Shown: positions 55,430 through 64,000, counted from the first letter of the stretch. The stretch is 64,000 bases of DNA from Gemmatimonadota bacterium (GCA_016194585.1 JACQBG010000043.1:1-64000), one strand, 5' to 3'. Numbers and translations: made by a program. The notes: generated by a model from the sequence alone, not told the origin.

Positions 55430-57220
55430 TCAGCCCCCTCGTCCGCCGCGCCCGCCGCCGGGGCCGCCGAGCGGGCTTCCGGTCATCGACTTCATGCGGT
55501 CCTGCATCTCCTGTCGCTTGGCCTGCAGCGCGGCGGCGCTCATCATGGCGACCTTGTCGCCTTCGACGAGGCCGTCGAGCACTTCGGTGTAGTCGTAGTT
55601 CGCGACGCCGAGCCGGATGACCCTCGGCTCCCACGTGGTGCCCTTCTGCACGAACACGAGGCCGGTGCGGGTGCGCTGCCGTCCGCCGCCGCCCATGCCG
55701 CCAGCGCCCATCCCGCCGCCCTGCGTGCTGTTCTTGCTGGCCGGGAAGTTCGACATGCCCGCGCCACCGCGGCTCGCGCCCTGCGTGGCGCCACCGCGCG
55801 CGGCCATCGCGCCCTGCGCGCCCGCCGGCGCAGTCTGGCCGCCCATCCCGCCCCGCCCACCGCCGTTGCGGAAGCGGCAGGCCCGCGCGACCTGCGGATC
55901 GAGACCGAGCTCCTTGTACACGGCCTCGCTCTCGGCGCGCACCGCCTGACGGTCGGCGTTCGGGTCGCGCATCTTCGCCGAGATCTCCTCGAGCTTCTTC
56001 GCGGCCGCCGGCTTCTGCTTCATCGCGTCGTCGACCTTCTTGCAGTCGGCGTCGGTGACCTGCGGCATGTTGAAGCCGCCGCGCCCGCCGAAACCGCCGC
56101 GCTGCTGCGGGTCACCGCCCCCCTGGAACGCGAAGTCGAGCTCGCCACGCGATTGCTGTGTCGCGCCGCCGGGACCTCCCGGTCCGCCGGGGCCGGCCTG
56201 CGTCGATCCGCCGGCGCCGCCCTGCCCACCGCGGCCGTTGCCGCCACCCATCGCGGCGCGCAGCTGCGCCTGCACGCTGTCGGGGTTGAGCCCGAGCAGC
56301 GCCGCCGCCTGCCGCGCCTCGCGCGTGGAGCGGATCGCGTCGTTCGGCACCGCGATGGCACCCAGCCGTTCGTCGGTGAGCACCTGCACCTCGCCGTTCA
56401 TGCCGGGCTTCAGGAGGCCGTCGCTGTTGTCGAGCGAGACGAGCACCGGGAACATCGTGACGTTCTGCTGCACGGTCGCCTGCGGCTCGATCTTCTCGAC
56501 CGTGCCGCGGAAGGGACGGTCGGGGAACGCGTCGACGGTGACCTGCGACTGCTGCCCCGCCTGCACCATGCCGATGTCGGTCTCGTTCACGAGGGCGCGC
56601 GATCGGACCTTCGTGAGGTCGGCCATCGTGACGATCACCGTGCCGCCGTTCACCGACGTGCCGCCGGCCTGGATGACCTGGCCGAGCGAGACGGGCTTCG
56701 TGATGACGGTGCCCTCGGTGGTGGCGACGACCTTGGCGTCGATGAGCGCCTGCTTGGCGAGGTCGAGGTTCTGCTGGTTGCGCTGCAGCGACGCGTTGGC
56801 GTTCGCGAACGCCGTCTGCGCCGACTCGAGGTCGGGACGCGTGATGATGCGCTCGGCGAACAGCTGTTCCTGGCGCTTGAGCGCGGCCTGCGCGACGTCG
56901 AAGTTCGACTTCGACGCGGCGAGGTCGGCGGCGGCCTGCTTGTACTGGATCGTGATGTTCGTGGTGTCGATCTGCACGATGAGGTCGCCGGGGCGCACGT
57001 AGGTGCCGATCTCGACCGGCATCTTCATGACCTGGCCCGACGCGGTCTTCGACTTCACCTCGATGATGTTGATCGGCTCGATGATCCCCGTCGCCTCGGC
57101 CGTGACGATGATGTCGCGCCGTTGGATGGTGGCCGTCGGGATCACGGCGGCCTTCGTGTCGGCCTTGCCGCAGGCCGCGGCCACGGTGGCAAGGGCAACG
57201 AGCAGGAACGTGCGGTTCAC
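55430..57220 (-). CDS. MacA-like periplasmic adaptor with a large inserted domain
   Basis: 596 residues. GTG at 57220 with GGAGT upstream gives a lipoprotein signal (VAAACG, Cys17). Beta-barrel, lipoyl (SGQVMKMPVEIGTYVRPGD) and helical hairpin (90-165) regions are those of membrane fusion proteins. Between VPNDAIR (291-297) and GLVFVQKG (520-527) the usual short turn is replaced by about 220 residues. These comprise Gly/Gln-rich flanks around a helical part (385-450) holding two Cys (393 and 448). The tail is also Gly-rich. A GTG at 57277 overlapping the tolC-like stop is an alternative start. Confidence 0.85.
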   Translation of the reverse strand: MNRTFLLVALATVAAACGKADTKAAVIPTATIQRRDIIVTAEATGIIEPINIIEVKSKTASGQVMKMPVEIGTYVRPGDLIVQIDTTNITIQYKQAAADLAASKSNFDVAQAALKRQEQLFAERIITRPDLESAQTAFANANASLQRNQQNLDLAKQALIDAKVVATTEGTVITKPVSLGQVIQAGGTSVNGGTVIVTMADLTKVRSRALVNETDIGMVQAGQQSQVTVDAFPDRPFRGTVEKIEPQATVQQNVTMFPVLVSLDNSDGLLKPGMNGEVQVLTDERLGAIAVPNDAIRSTREARQAAALLGLNPDSVQAQLRAAMGGGNGRGGQGGAGGSTQAGPGGPGGPGGATQQSRGELDFAFQGGGDPQQRGGFGGRGGFNMPQVTDADCKKVDDAMKQKPAAAKKLEEISAKMRDPNADRQAVRAESEAVYKELGLDPQVARACRFRNGGGRGGMGGQTAPAGAQGAMAARGGATQGASRGGAGMSNFPASKNSTQGGGMGAGGMGGGGRQRTRTGLVFVQKGTTWEPRVIRLGVANYDYTEVLDGLVEGDKVAMMSAAALQAKRQEMQDRMKSMTGSPLGGPGGGRGGRGG

Positions 57221-57273
57221 GGCGGACTCCGTCAGGAGGCGAGAGATCGAGTGCGGGTGCGTCGTCACGGAGG

Positions 57274-58581
57274 TCACCGCAGGTCGCGGCCGACGAGGGC
57301 CTCGACCTGGGCCTTCGCGGTGCGTGCGTCGAAGCGCGCCTGGATGAGCGCGGCGCGGGCGGCGTCGAGCGTCGACTCCGACGTGAGCACGTCGAGCAAC
57401 GTCGAGGCACCGAGGTTGTAGCGCTGCTTCTGCACGCGGAGGTCCTCGTCGGCCGAGGCGATCGTGACGAGCTGGATCGCGACGCGCTCCTGCGCGGTGC
57501 GCAGCGTGCCGATGAGTTGGGTGAGCTGCTGCTGCTGGCCGAGGCGCACGTCCTTGTACGTCGCTTCGGCGTTGTCCTCGTTCACCCGCGCGACGGTGAG
57601 GTTCTGCTCACGCGAGTAGTTGTTGAAGAGCGGGTACGAGAAGTTGAAGCTCAGGTTGGTGCTCGACGAGGTCGGACCGCCGCCCCACGTGAAGCGGTCG
57701 TTCGAGTTGTTCAGGTTGTCGCGGAACGCGGCCGTGAGGGTCGGCAGGTAGGGCGTGCTCGCGGCCTGGTGGGCCGATCGCGCGGCGGCCAACTGGGCCG
57801 CGGCCTGGCGCACGGAGGGCCCCTCGTCGGCGTAACGCGCGAGCGCCACGCTGTCGATGACGACGTTGCCGATGTCGGCCGTGTCGGCGGCGACGGCGGT
57901 GACCTGCGTCGTGGAACCGATGAGGCGCGTCAGCGAGGCGTTGGCGACGCGGACGTTGTTCTGCGCCGTGAGGATCGAGAGGCGGGCGTTGGCGACCTGG
58001 ATGGCGGCGCGGAGCGAATCCGACCGCGTCGCCGTGCCGGCGACCACCTTGAGCTGCGCGACCTTGAGATTCTCCACCGCCTGCTCGAGCTGGCGGTTGG
58101 CGGCCGACTCCGACTCGCGCGCGGCGAGCACGGCGTAGTACTGCTGCTTGACGTTGAGGGCGACGTTGTAGCGCGCGTTCACCTCGTTGGCGACGAACGC
58201 GTCGACGTTGGCGTTGGCGGCCTTGTAGTTGTACCAGCGCTGCCCGCCGTCGAAGAGCTGCAGGTTCATGCTGTAGCCCTTCGAGTAGTTCCAGGCGTCG
58301 CCCTTGAACGGCACGAGAGCGCCCTGGAAGAACGTCGTGCCCCCCGACTGGGCCGCCGTGCCGGTGAGGTTGAGGCTTGGGATGTATTGCGAGAGCGCGA
58401 AGCGCACCCCGGCGTCGCCCGTGCGGAGCGCGTTGCGCGCCTGCACCGTCGACGGGGCATTCTGCTGCGCGAGCCGCACCGCTTCGTCGAGCGAGACCGC
58501 GCGCGGCTCGCCCGTCTGGGCCACGGCGAGGGCCGGAACGAGCGCGAGCCCGGCGGAAAGACGGCGGAAACCAACCTTCAT
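57274..58581 (-). CDS. TolC-family outer membrane efflux protein
   Basis: 435 residues with a signal peptide (1-22). The OEP domain repeats are visible as two halves of long helices (LNVKQQYYAVLAARESESAAN; QKQRYNLGASTLLDVLTSES) with the beta segments LSFNFSYPLFNN and MNLQLFDGGQ. It would form the outer-membrane channel for the adaptor and permease downstream. GGAGAAGAA precedes the ATG, which overlaps the stop of the Spy-like gene (ATGA). Confidence 0.9.
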   Translation of the reverse strand: MKVGFRRLSAGLALVPALAVAQTGEPRAVSLDEAVRLAQQNAPSTVQARNALRTGDAGVRFALSQYIPSLNLTGTAAQSGGTTFFQGALVPFKGDAWNYSKGYSMNLQLFDGGQRWYNYKAANANVDAFVANEVNARYNVALNVKQQYYAVLAARESESAANRQLEQAVENLKVAQLKVVAGTATRSDSLRAAIQVANARLSILTAQNNVRVANASLTRLIGSTTQVTAVAADTADIGNVVIDSVALARYADEGPSVRQAAAQLAAARSAHQAASTPYLPTLTAAFRDNLNNSNDRFTWGGGPTSSSTNLSFNFSYPLFNNYSREQNLTVARVNEDNAEATYKDVRLGQQQQLTQLIGTLRTAQERVAIQLVTIASADEDLRVQKQRYNLGASTLLDVLTSESTLDAARAALIQARFDARTAKAQVEALVGRDLR

Positions 58582-58946
58582 TTCTTCTCCTGGCGCAGCG
58601 CCTGCTGGCGCTCGCGCTGCATCTGGTCGTAGATGGCCTGCTGCTGCGGCGTCAACAACTTCGCGATCCGCTGCCGCGCTTCGCTGCTCACGGAATCGAG
58701 CGCGGGGCGGAGCGGCGCGAGGATCGAGTCCTGCCGGTGGTTGCGGTCGTCGTAGATGCGCGACGCCGAGTCGCGCTGCGCGGGCGAGAGGCCGAGCCGG
58801 TCGAACACGCGCTTGCGCATCGCCATCTGGTCCCACCACGCCGGCTGGGCGCGCACCACCAGGCGGTCGATGGAGATGCCGATCGCGGCGCCGGCGAGCG
58901 CCGCGCCCAAGTAGAATGCGAGCGCGAGGCTCTTCGTCCGGGACAT
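58578..58946 (-). CDS. Spy/CpxP-like periplasmic protein
   Basis: 122 residues. One N-terminal hydrophobic anchor or signal (7-27) is followed by a helical, charged body with RLGLSPAQRDSASRIYDDRN and KLLTPQQQAIYDQMQRER. The LTPxQ-type repeats and size match Spy/CpxP/CnrX-like proteins that bind unfolded proteins or metals in the periplasm and often modulate stress sensors. It lies between the anti-sigma gene and the TolC-like gene and so may report envelope damage to the sigma system. Confidence 0.75.
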   Translation of the reverse strand: MSRTKSLALAFYLGAALAGAAIGISIDRLVVRAQPAWWDQMAMRKRVFDRLGLSPAQRDSASRIYDDRNHRQDSILAPLRPALDSVSSEARQRIAKLLTPQQQAIYDQMQRERQQALRQEKK

Positions 58947-58958
58947 GGCGTGCCTGGG

Positions 58959-59330
58959 CTAGTGGCCGGTGAGGATGCGGACGTTCGTCTGCTGCTCGGT
59001 CAACCGCTCGCGCGCGGCAAGCGTCGGCGCGTCGATCGTCGTCGGGTCGACCACCGTCTCGTACTCGGCGCGCGCCATCTGCGTCTGCGTACGGAGCAAC
59101 AGCGTACCGGCGACGATCACGGCGATGCCCGCGGCGACGAGGCCCACGCGCAGCCATGCGGCCGGCACGGCCCACCACGCGTCCCCGTCCTCCGACGCCA
59201 ACCGGTCGAGGATCCGGCGCTCGAGGAAGCTCCAATACGCCGTATCCGACGGTGGCGCGTAGATCGCGCGCAGCGTCTGGGTCAGCTCGTCGTCGCGCAC
59301 GAGCTCGAGGTTGCGGATGTCGTCCGTCAT
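58959..59330 (-). CDS. Probable anti-sigma factor, single membrane span
   Basis: 123 residues. A cytoplasmic N-terminal part (1-58, with the helix ELTQTLRAIYAPPSDTAYWSFL) is followed by one membrane span at 63-79 and a short outer part. No zinc HxxxCxxC motif is present. The position directly after an ECF sigma gene, with ATGA overlap, and the topology make an anti-sigma role likely. I infer this from context rather than from a recognised family. Confidence 0.65.
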   Translation of the reverse strand: MTDDIRNLELVRDDELTQTLRAIYAPPSDTAYWSFLERRILDRLASEDGDAWWAVPAAWLRVGLVAAGIAVIVAGTLLLRTQTQMARAEYETVVDPTTIDAPTLAARERLTEQQTNVRILTGH

Positions 59331-59932
59331 AGTTCGCTCCTCACTGATCCGAGCACGGCACGCAGGGCCGAGCGCGCGTAATGCAGGTCCGACCGGGCCG
59401 TCCCCTCGGGAATTCCGAGCATCCGGCCGATCTCCGCGTGCCGAAAACCTTCCACGTCATGCAACACGATCACGGCGCGCTGCCGCGCCGGCAGCTGCCC
59501 CAGCGCCGCCTCCAACCGGTGGCGCAGTTCGCTGCTCTCCGCCGGATCGCGGAACGGCGAAGCCACCGTCTCCGGCAACTCGTCCGCGTCGCGTACCTTG
59601 CGCCGCCGCGTGATGTCGAGCGCCGCGTTCGCGACGATCCGATGCAACCACGCGCCGAACGCCTGGTCCGGCAGGAACCGGTGGAGGGCACGGTACGCGT
59701 GCAGGAATGCTTCCTGCACCGCGTCCTCCGCGTCCTCGTGGTTCACGACGATGGCGCGAGCCACCGCGTACGCGCGTCGCTGGTGCGTGCGCACCAACTG
59801 GGAGAACGCCTCGCGTTCTCCCCGCTGGGCTGCCAGCACCAGCGCCCGTTCGTCGGACGGCAGGTCAGCCACGGCCGGAGCCATCGCTGCCTGCCACCGG
59901 CGATCCCTCTGCGGACGCGCCACGGCGGTCAT
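59327..59932 (-). CDS. ECF-type RNA polymerase sigma factor
   Basis: 201 residues with sigma regions 2 (EDAEDAVQEAFLHAYRALHRF, about 65-90) and 4 (LPARQRAVIVLHDVEGFRHAEIGRMLGIPEGTARS, about 143-178). Region 3 is absent, as in ECF factors. It presumably directs transcription of its own operon down to the permease gene. GTGAGG upstream of the ATG at 59932 supports the start; a second Met at residue 17 is possible. Its stop overlaps the anti-sigma start. Confidence 0.92.
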   Translation of the reverse strand: MTAVARPQRDRRWQAAMAPAVADLPSDERALVLAAQRGEREAFSQLVRTHQRRAYAVARAIVVNHEDAEDAVQEAFLHAYRALHRFLPDQAFGAWLHRIVANAALDITRRRKVRDADELPETVASPFRDPAESSELRHRLEAALGQLPARQRAVIVLHDVEGFRHAEIGRMLGIPEGTARSDLHYARSALRAVLGSVRSEL

Positions 59933-60006
59933 GCCATTGCCTCACCAGTCACACTCCAAGTACGCGGTCTCGGGTCCGACCGTTGGGCATCGCGCCGAGG
60001 GGGGCG

Positions 60007-60606
60007 TCACGGCGCGACGGGGCCCGCGAGTCCCAACAGCGCCGCGCGCGCGCGCATCGCCTCGATCACGAAGGTGATGTGCGCGTCCAGATCGACCTCG
60101 AGTTCCGCGGCGCCGAGGAGCACGTCCTCCCGGTTCACGCCGCGCGCGAAGGCCTTGTCCTTCATCTTCTTCTTGACACTCGAGACCTCGAGATCGTTCA
60201 CGCTCCGGGAGGGACGGACCAGCGCGCAGGCCGTCACCATGCCGCACAGCTCGTCGACGGCGAACAGCGCGCGCGCCATCCGCGTCGTCCGCGCCACGCC
60301 GGTGTAGTCGGCGTGCCCGAGGATCGCGTCGAGCACGTCCTCCGGGTAGCCGAGCGACCGGAGCAGGCGCACCCCCTCGGCCGGGTGCTCGGCATCGGCC
60401 GCGCGCTCCGCGTTCGGGAACCGCTCGTAGTCGAAGTCGTGCATCAACCCGGCGAGCCCCCAGCGCTCCACGTCCTCGCCGAACCGCTCGGCGTAGGCGC
60501 GCATGGCGCCCTCGACGGCGAGCATGTGCTTCCGCAGTGAATCGCTGGCGGTCCACTCTTCCATGAGGGCGAGCGCGTCGGCCCGCGTCGGGAGCGCGTG
60601 GGGCAT
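60007..60606 (-). CDS. HD-domain phosphohydrolase
   Basis: 199 residues. The metal-binding H...HD...D set is visible: His in LRKHMLAVEGAM, HD in GLMHDFDYERFP, further His in EHPAEG and GHADY, and Asp in FAVDELCG. Small HD proteins of this kind hydrolyse nucleotides or phosphate esters; the substrate is unknown. The start MPHALPTRADAL at 60606 is preferred over one 14 codons upstream. A TAGATT at 60715-60720 (minus strand) may be its promoter, giving a leader of about 100 bases. Confidence 0.8.
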   Translation of the reverse strand: MPHALPTRADALALMEEWTASDSLRKHMLAVEGAMRAYAERFGEDVERWGLAGLMHDFDYERFPNAERAADAEHPAEGVRLLRSLGYPEDVLDAILGHADYTGVARTTRMARALFAVDELCGMVTACALVRPSRSVNDLEVSSVKKKMKDKAFARGVNREDVLLGAAELEVDLDAHITFVIEAMRARAALLGLAGPVAP

Positions 60607-60732
60607 GGGGACCGGGGAAAGGCGTGGATGGACCGGGCCGCTCCGCACCAGATCATCCGTCCGTGGTTCGCGACAGCAGCGGTCGGCGTCGTGGAGCGGC
60701 CGGCGGGAACCGGGAATCTAGCGCCGGCCCGT

Positions 60733-62331
60733 TCAGTGCGCGTCGGCCTGGGCCGTGATGCGGCCGCGGCCGGTGCGCCACAGCGCCATCAACGGGATCG
60801 CCGCCAGCAGGGCGAGCCCGCTGAGCAGGTAGATCCGCGAGAAGGCGAGGACGCTCGCCTGCGCGCCGATCGTGCGGTCGAGGATCGCGTACGCACCTTG
60901 CTTCGCGACGAACGGGTTCATGCCGTGCGCGGCGAGTCCGCGGCGGAACGTCTCGAGACGGGCGAGCGCGTCGGGGGTCGTCACCGAGAGATGCTCGGTG
61001 AGCACGGCCTTCTTCTCCTTGGTGAACCGCGAGAGCATCGTCGCCATCACGGCGATCCCCACCGAACCGCCGAGCTGCCGCATCAGGTTGAACAGTCCAG
61101 TCCCCTGCGCGAGGTCGCGCGGCGCCACCTCGGCGAGCGCGATGCTGTTGAGCGGGATGAAGATCAGCCCGAGCGCGACCCCGCGGATGACGAGCGGCCA
61201 GAACACGTCGTCCTTCCCGCTGTCGAGCGAGAGTCCGGCGAGCTGCCACATGCACACGGCGAAGAGCACGGCGCCGACCACGATCACCGGGCGCCCGTCG
61301 GGGATGACGCGCAGCTTGCGCCCGAGGATCGCCATCGTGAACGCCGAGGCGATGGCGCCCGGGAGGATCACCATGCCGGTCTGGTTCGCGGTGAAGTTGT
61401 GCAGCTGCTGCAGGAACACCGGCAGCACGAACACGCTGCCGAAGAGCGCGAAGCCGAGCAGCGCGCCCATCACCACGCCGGTCGCGAGTTGCCGGTCGCG
61501 CAGGATGTGGAAGTCGATCACCGGCTCGTCGGTGCTCAATTCGTGCAGCACGAGCCAGACGAACGAGACGAGCGAGACGATGCCGAGCGACGTCACGAAC
61601 GGCGACTCGAACCAGTCGTACCGCTCACCGCGTTCGAGCATCCACTGCAGCGAGCCGACGGCCACCGTCATGAGGCCGATGCCGAGCCAGTCGACCTTCT
61701 CGGCGCGCTCCTGGTGGATGGAATCGCGCACGTACGACCAGGTGAGCACGGCCGCGACGATGCCGAGGGGCAGGTTGATGTAGAAGATCCAGGGCCAGTT
61801 CCAGTTGTCGACGATGAAGCCGCCGAGCGTGGGGCCGAGCGTCGGGCCGACCATCACCCCCACGCCGAACATCGCCTGCCCGATGCCCACCTCGTGGGGC
61901 GGGAACGCCTCCCACAACGTGGACTGCGCGGTGGAGAGCAGGGCGCCGCCGCCGATCCCCTGCACGACGCGCCACAGCACGAGTCCCTGGAGCGTCGTCG
62001 CGGCGCCGCAGAACATCGAGGCGACGATGAACAGCAGGATCGACCCCGTGAGGTAGCGGCGCCGGCCGAAATAGGCCGACAGCCACGACGACATCGGGAT
62101 GACGATGACGTTCGCGATGATGTACCCGACGCTCACCCACGAGATCTCGTCGAGCGTCGCGCCGAGGTTCCCCATCATGTGCGGGATGGCGACGTTCACG
62201 ATCGACGTGTCGACGAGCTCGAGCGTCGCCGCGAGTGTCACGGCGATGGCGATGAGGTACTTGTAGCGGTATCGGTCGGCGTCGTCGACCGCCGCCGCGG
62301 TCGACGCGGCGGAAAGCACGGCGGTGGCCAT
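60733..62331 (-). CDS. DHA2-family MFS multidrug efflux pump (EmrB-like)
   Basis: 532 residues with 14 predicted membrane spans. Motif D1 appears as LELVDTSIVNVAIPHM and the A-motif region as SSWLSAYFGRRRY. It exports lipophilic compounds by proton antiport through a tripartite EmrA-TolC-type channel. The HlyD-like gene ends seven bases upstream. No regulator gene is seen within the window, so control may lie beyond the right end. Confidence 0.92.
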   Translation of the reverse strand: MATAVLSAASTAAAVDDADRYRYKYLIAIAVTLAATLELVDTSIVNVAIPHMMGNLGATLDEISWVSVGYIIANVIVIPMSSWLSAYFGRRRYLTGSILLFIVASMFCGAATTLQGLVLWRVVQGIGGGALLSTAQSTLWEAFPPHEVGIGQAMFGVGVMVGPTLGPTLGGFIVDNWNWPWIFYINLPLGIVAAVLTWSYVRDSIHQERAEKVDWLGIGLMTVAVGSLQWMLERGERYDWFESPFVTSLGIVSLVSFVWLVLHELSTDEPVIDFHILRDRQLATGVVMGALLGFALFGSVFVLPVFLQQLHNFTANQTGMVILPGAIASAFTMAILGRKLRVIPDGRPVIVVGAVLFAVCMWQLAGLSLDSGKDDVFWPLVIRGVALGLIFIPLNSIALAEVAPRDLAQGTGLFNLMRQLGGSVGIAVMATMLSRFTKEKKAVLTEHLSVTTPDALARLETFRRGLAAHGMNPFVAKQGAYAILDRTIGAQASVLAFSRIYLLSGLALLAAIPLMALWRTGRGRITAQADAH

Positions 62332-62338
62332 CAGCGGA

Positions 62339-63415
62339 TCACTGCGTGGCGATGTGCACGGTGACGCTCATCCCCGGACGCAGCGGACGCCCGGCGCCGC
62401 ACCCCTTCGTCACCTGCACCCGCACCGGCACGCGCTGCACGACCTTCGTGAAGTTGCCGGTCGAGTTGTCGGGGGGCAGCAGCGCGAACCGCGCGCCCGT
62501 CGCCGCGCTCAGGCTCTCCACCTTCCCCTCGGCGTCGCAGCCGGGGTAGGAATCGACCTCGATCGCCGCGATCTGGCCGACCTTCACGTCGGCGAGCTGC
62601 GTCTCCTTCAGGTTGGCGCTGATGTACACGCTCGTGTCGGCGACGATCGTGAGCAGCGGCTGTCCCGGCTGCACGAGTTGCCCGACCTCGACCTGCTTGC
62701 GGCTCACCGACCCGGTCACCGGCGCCACGACGTGCGTGTACGAGAGCTGCAGCGCGGCGTTCTCCCTGGCGGCGCGGGCGCCGGCGAGGCGCGCCTGCGC
62801 GAGCTTCTCCCCGGCCTGCGCGCCGGCGAGCTGCGCCGTCGCGGCGGCGGCCTGCCGCTCCGCGGCCACGAGCGCGGCGTTCGCCTGGTCGAACGCCGCC
62901 TGCGACGCGTCGAGCTGCTGCCGCGACACGATCTGCTTCGCCACGAGTTCCTTCATGCGGGCGAGGTCGGCCGACGCCTTCGCCTGCGCGGCCCGCGCCG
63001 ACTGGATCTGCGCGTCGATCACGAGCCGCTGGCTCTGCGCGCCGCTCACCGCGGCCTGCGCCTGGCCGGCGCCGCCCTTGTCGCCCGCCGCCGCGGCCGC
63101 CGCGGCGAGCTCCGCCTCGGCCTGCGCGAGACGCACCTGGTACTCGCTGCTGTCGATCTGCACGAGCAGGTCGCCGCTCTTCACGAGCTGGTTCTCGACG
63201 GGACGCACCGCCGTCACGAAGCCGCCGACCTTGGCGAGCACGGGCACGATCGTGCCGTCGACCTGCGCGTTGTCGGTGGTGACGTGCACCCGGTTGTAGA
63301 GGATCGTCTTGCCGCCCCAGAGGAGGGCGGCGATGGCCGCGACGGCGAGCACGGGAAGCGCCTTGTTGCGCGAGCCGCCGGCGGCGGGCGTATCGGGATT
63401 CATCGGGGAAGCCAT
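62339..63415 (-). CDS. HlyD/EmrA-family membrane fusion protein
   Basis: 358 residues with one N-terminal membrane span at about 18-36. The lipoyl half-motif VENQLVKSGDLLVQID, a long Ala/Gln-rich helical hairpin (about 85-190) and VTGSVSRKQVEVGQLVQPG give the EmrA-type adaptor layout. It links the EmrB-like pump to a TolC-type channel, whose gene is directly upstream (35-base gap). Confidence 0.92.
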   Translation of the reverse strand: MASPMNPDTPAAGGSRNKALPVLAVAAIAALLWGGKTILYNRVHVTTDNAQVDGTIVPVLAKVGGFVTAVRPVENQLVKSGDLLVQIDSSEYQVRLAQAEAELAAAAAAAGDKGGAGQAQAAVSGAQSQRLVIDAQIQSARAAQAKASADLARMKELVAKQIVSRQQLDASQAAFDQANAALVAAERQAAAATAQLAGAQAGEKLAQARLAGARAARENAALQLSYTHVVAPVTGSVSRKQVEVGQLVQPGQPLLTIVADTSVYISANLKETQLADVKVGQIAAIEVDSYPGCDAEGKVESLSAATGARFALLPPDNSTGNFTKVVQRVPVRVQVTKGCGAGRPLRPGMSVTVHIATQ

Positions 63416-63449
63416 GGGGTCTATGGTCTCAGCGAAGGGAGGAGTCGGG

Positions 63450-64000
63450 TCAGGGAAGTTCGGTGACGGTGCCCTGCGCGCGGCCGAGCGAGACCCGCGC
63501 GGCCTGCAACGCGGCGCGGGCGTCCACGACCTGCGCGCGCGCGGCGTTCAGCGCGAGTGACGCGGTGATCGCGTCGGCGTTGCCCGACACGCCCGCGCGG
63601 AAGCGGTCGCGGGCCTGCGCCAGTTCCTGCTCGGCGAGCGTGAAGCGCTCGTCGGCCGCCGCGAGTTGCTCGCGCGCGGCGTCGAGGTCGAGCAGCGCGG
63701 CGCGCACGTCGGCCGCCGCCTGCTGCGCGAGGTCGCGACGACGCACGTCGAGCTCGCGCAGCGCGGCACGCTGTTCGTCCATGCGCCCGTCGCGGCGGAA
63801 GCCGTCGAACACCGGCACGCTCAGCTCGATGCCCCAGTTGTACGTGCTCAACAAGTGCTGCGTCGCCTTGCCCGTCGAACCCTGGTCGGCGAACAGCGAG
63901 AGCGCGGGGAGCACCTCGGCGCGGATCGCGTCGAGCTGCCGCTCCGCGGCCGTCGTCTGGTCGCCGATCGCGAGCAGGTCGCTCCGCGTGCGCGTCGCGC
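63450..64000 (-). CDS. TolC-family outer membrane protein, partial (5' end beyond window)
   Basis: The last 182 codons of a TolC-like gene; the frame is open to base 64000 with no stop. The visible part is one OEP repeat: TTAAERQLDAIRAEVLPALSLFADQG, then a beta segment (WGIELSVPVFDGF) and a long helical hairpin with ERFTLAEQELAQARDRF. It is the outer-membrane partner of the EmrAB-like genes downstream in the same operon. Confidence 0.85.
   Translation of the reverse strand, partial: ATRTRSDLLAIGDQTTAAERQLDAIRAEVLPALSLFADQGSTGKATQHLLSTYNWGIELSVPVFDGFRRDGRMDEQRAALRELDVRRRDLAQQAAADVRAALLDLDAAREQLAAADERFTLAEQELAQARDRFRAGVSGNADAITASLALNAARAQVVDARAALQAARVSLGRAQGTVTELP

Noticed and set aside
60598-62364. 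588-codon plus-strand ORF opposite the EmrB-like gene
   Set aside because: Composition is charged and repetitive; the minus-strand reading has 14 clear membrane spans and the MFS motifs.

Overview
The window is high-GC, gene-dense bacterial chromosome. I read it as most likely Gemmatimonadota. The clues are the pairing of DUF1800 and DUF1501 proteins, several Gly/Ala-rich Big-domain lipoproteins, many Ser/Thr kinases, and a pilin-like module of a type I associate with that phylum. The placement is inference, because no rRNA gene is present. I found no tRNA, CRISPR array, insertion sequence or prophage. The long antisense ORFs are GC-frame shadows.

Layout. 1-8 kb: a small-residue-rich exported protein, a TM-helix-repeat channel-like protein, gyrA, then a class III omega-aminotransferase facing mmsA (a beta-alanine / malonate-semialdehyde type pair). 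A GATC-rich hairpin and the second copy of an interspersed repeat lie between the last two; the first copy is at base 3. 8-15 kb: the DUF1800/DUF1501 pair, two duplicated Big-plus-cupredoxin lipoproteins, a secreted creatininase-family protein and a protein with a pilin-head-like module. 15-22 kb: threonine dehydratase, a PleD-like diguanylate cyclase, a zinc-ribbon Ser/Thr kinase and an M1 aminopeptidase, with the first three overlapping. These are followed by a CoA-binding protein and a saccharopine-dehydrogenase-like protein. 22-33 kb, minus strand: a caa3-type oxidase operon (ctaC-D-E-F), a terminator, then a second transcription unit in which ctaG, a hybrid sensor kinase, a NagX-like acyltransferase and dacB overlap by 4 bases each. 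A Big-domain lipoprotein follows, with a tandem 11-bp repeat upstream of it.

33-50 kb: a helical unknown, a glycosyltransferase coupled to a DUF2334 deacetylase, a Tat-exported asparaginase-like enzyme, a TrkA-N channel protein, a membrane Ser/Thr kinase, a methyl-accepting protein divergent from leuS, a cysteine-synthase-family enzyme, and a large PAS hybrid kinase. The kinase is preceded by a short leader ORF that overlaps its start; a DUF1080 protein follows. 50-64 kb: an MbfA-like ferritin/VIT1 fusion, a two-PDZ protein, a PadR regulator with a clear inverted-repeat operator, a TonB-like protein, and a six-gene minus-strand unit. That unit runs ECF sigma, anti-sigma, Spy-like, TolC-like, adaptor and MacB-type permease. 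Last come an HD hydrolase and an EmrAB-TolC operon cut by the window end.

The most unusual unit is the ECF-led efflux operon at 54206-59932. Its adaptor carries a ~220-residue Gly-rich insertion and no ATPase gene lies beside the permease. Also notable are the TAGATT -10-like hexamers placed exactly 7 nt from start codons, which imply leaderless mRNAs, and the 40-codon leader ORF at 45494.
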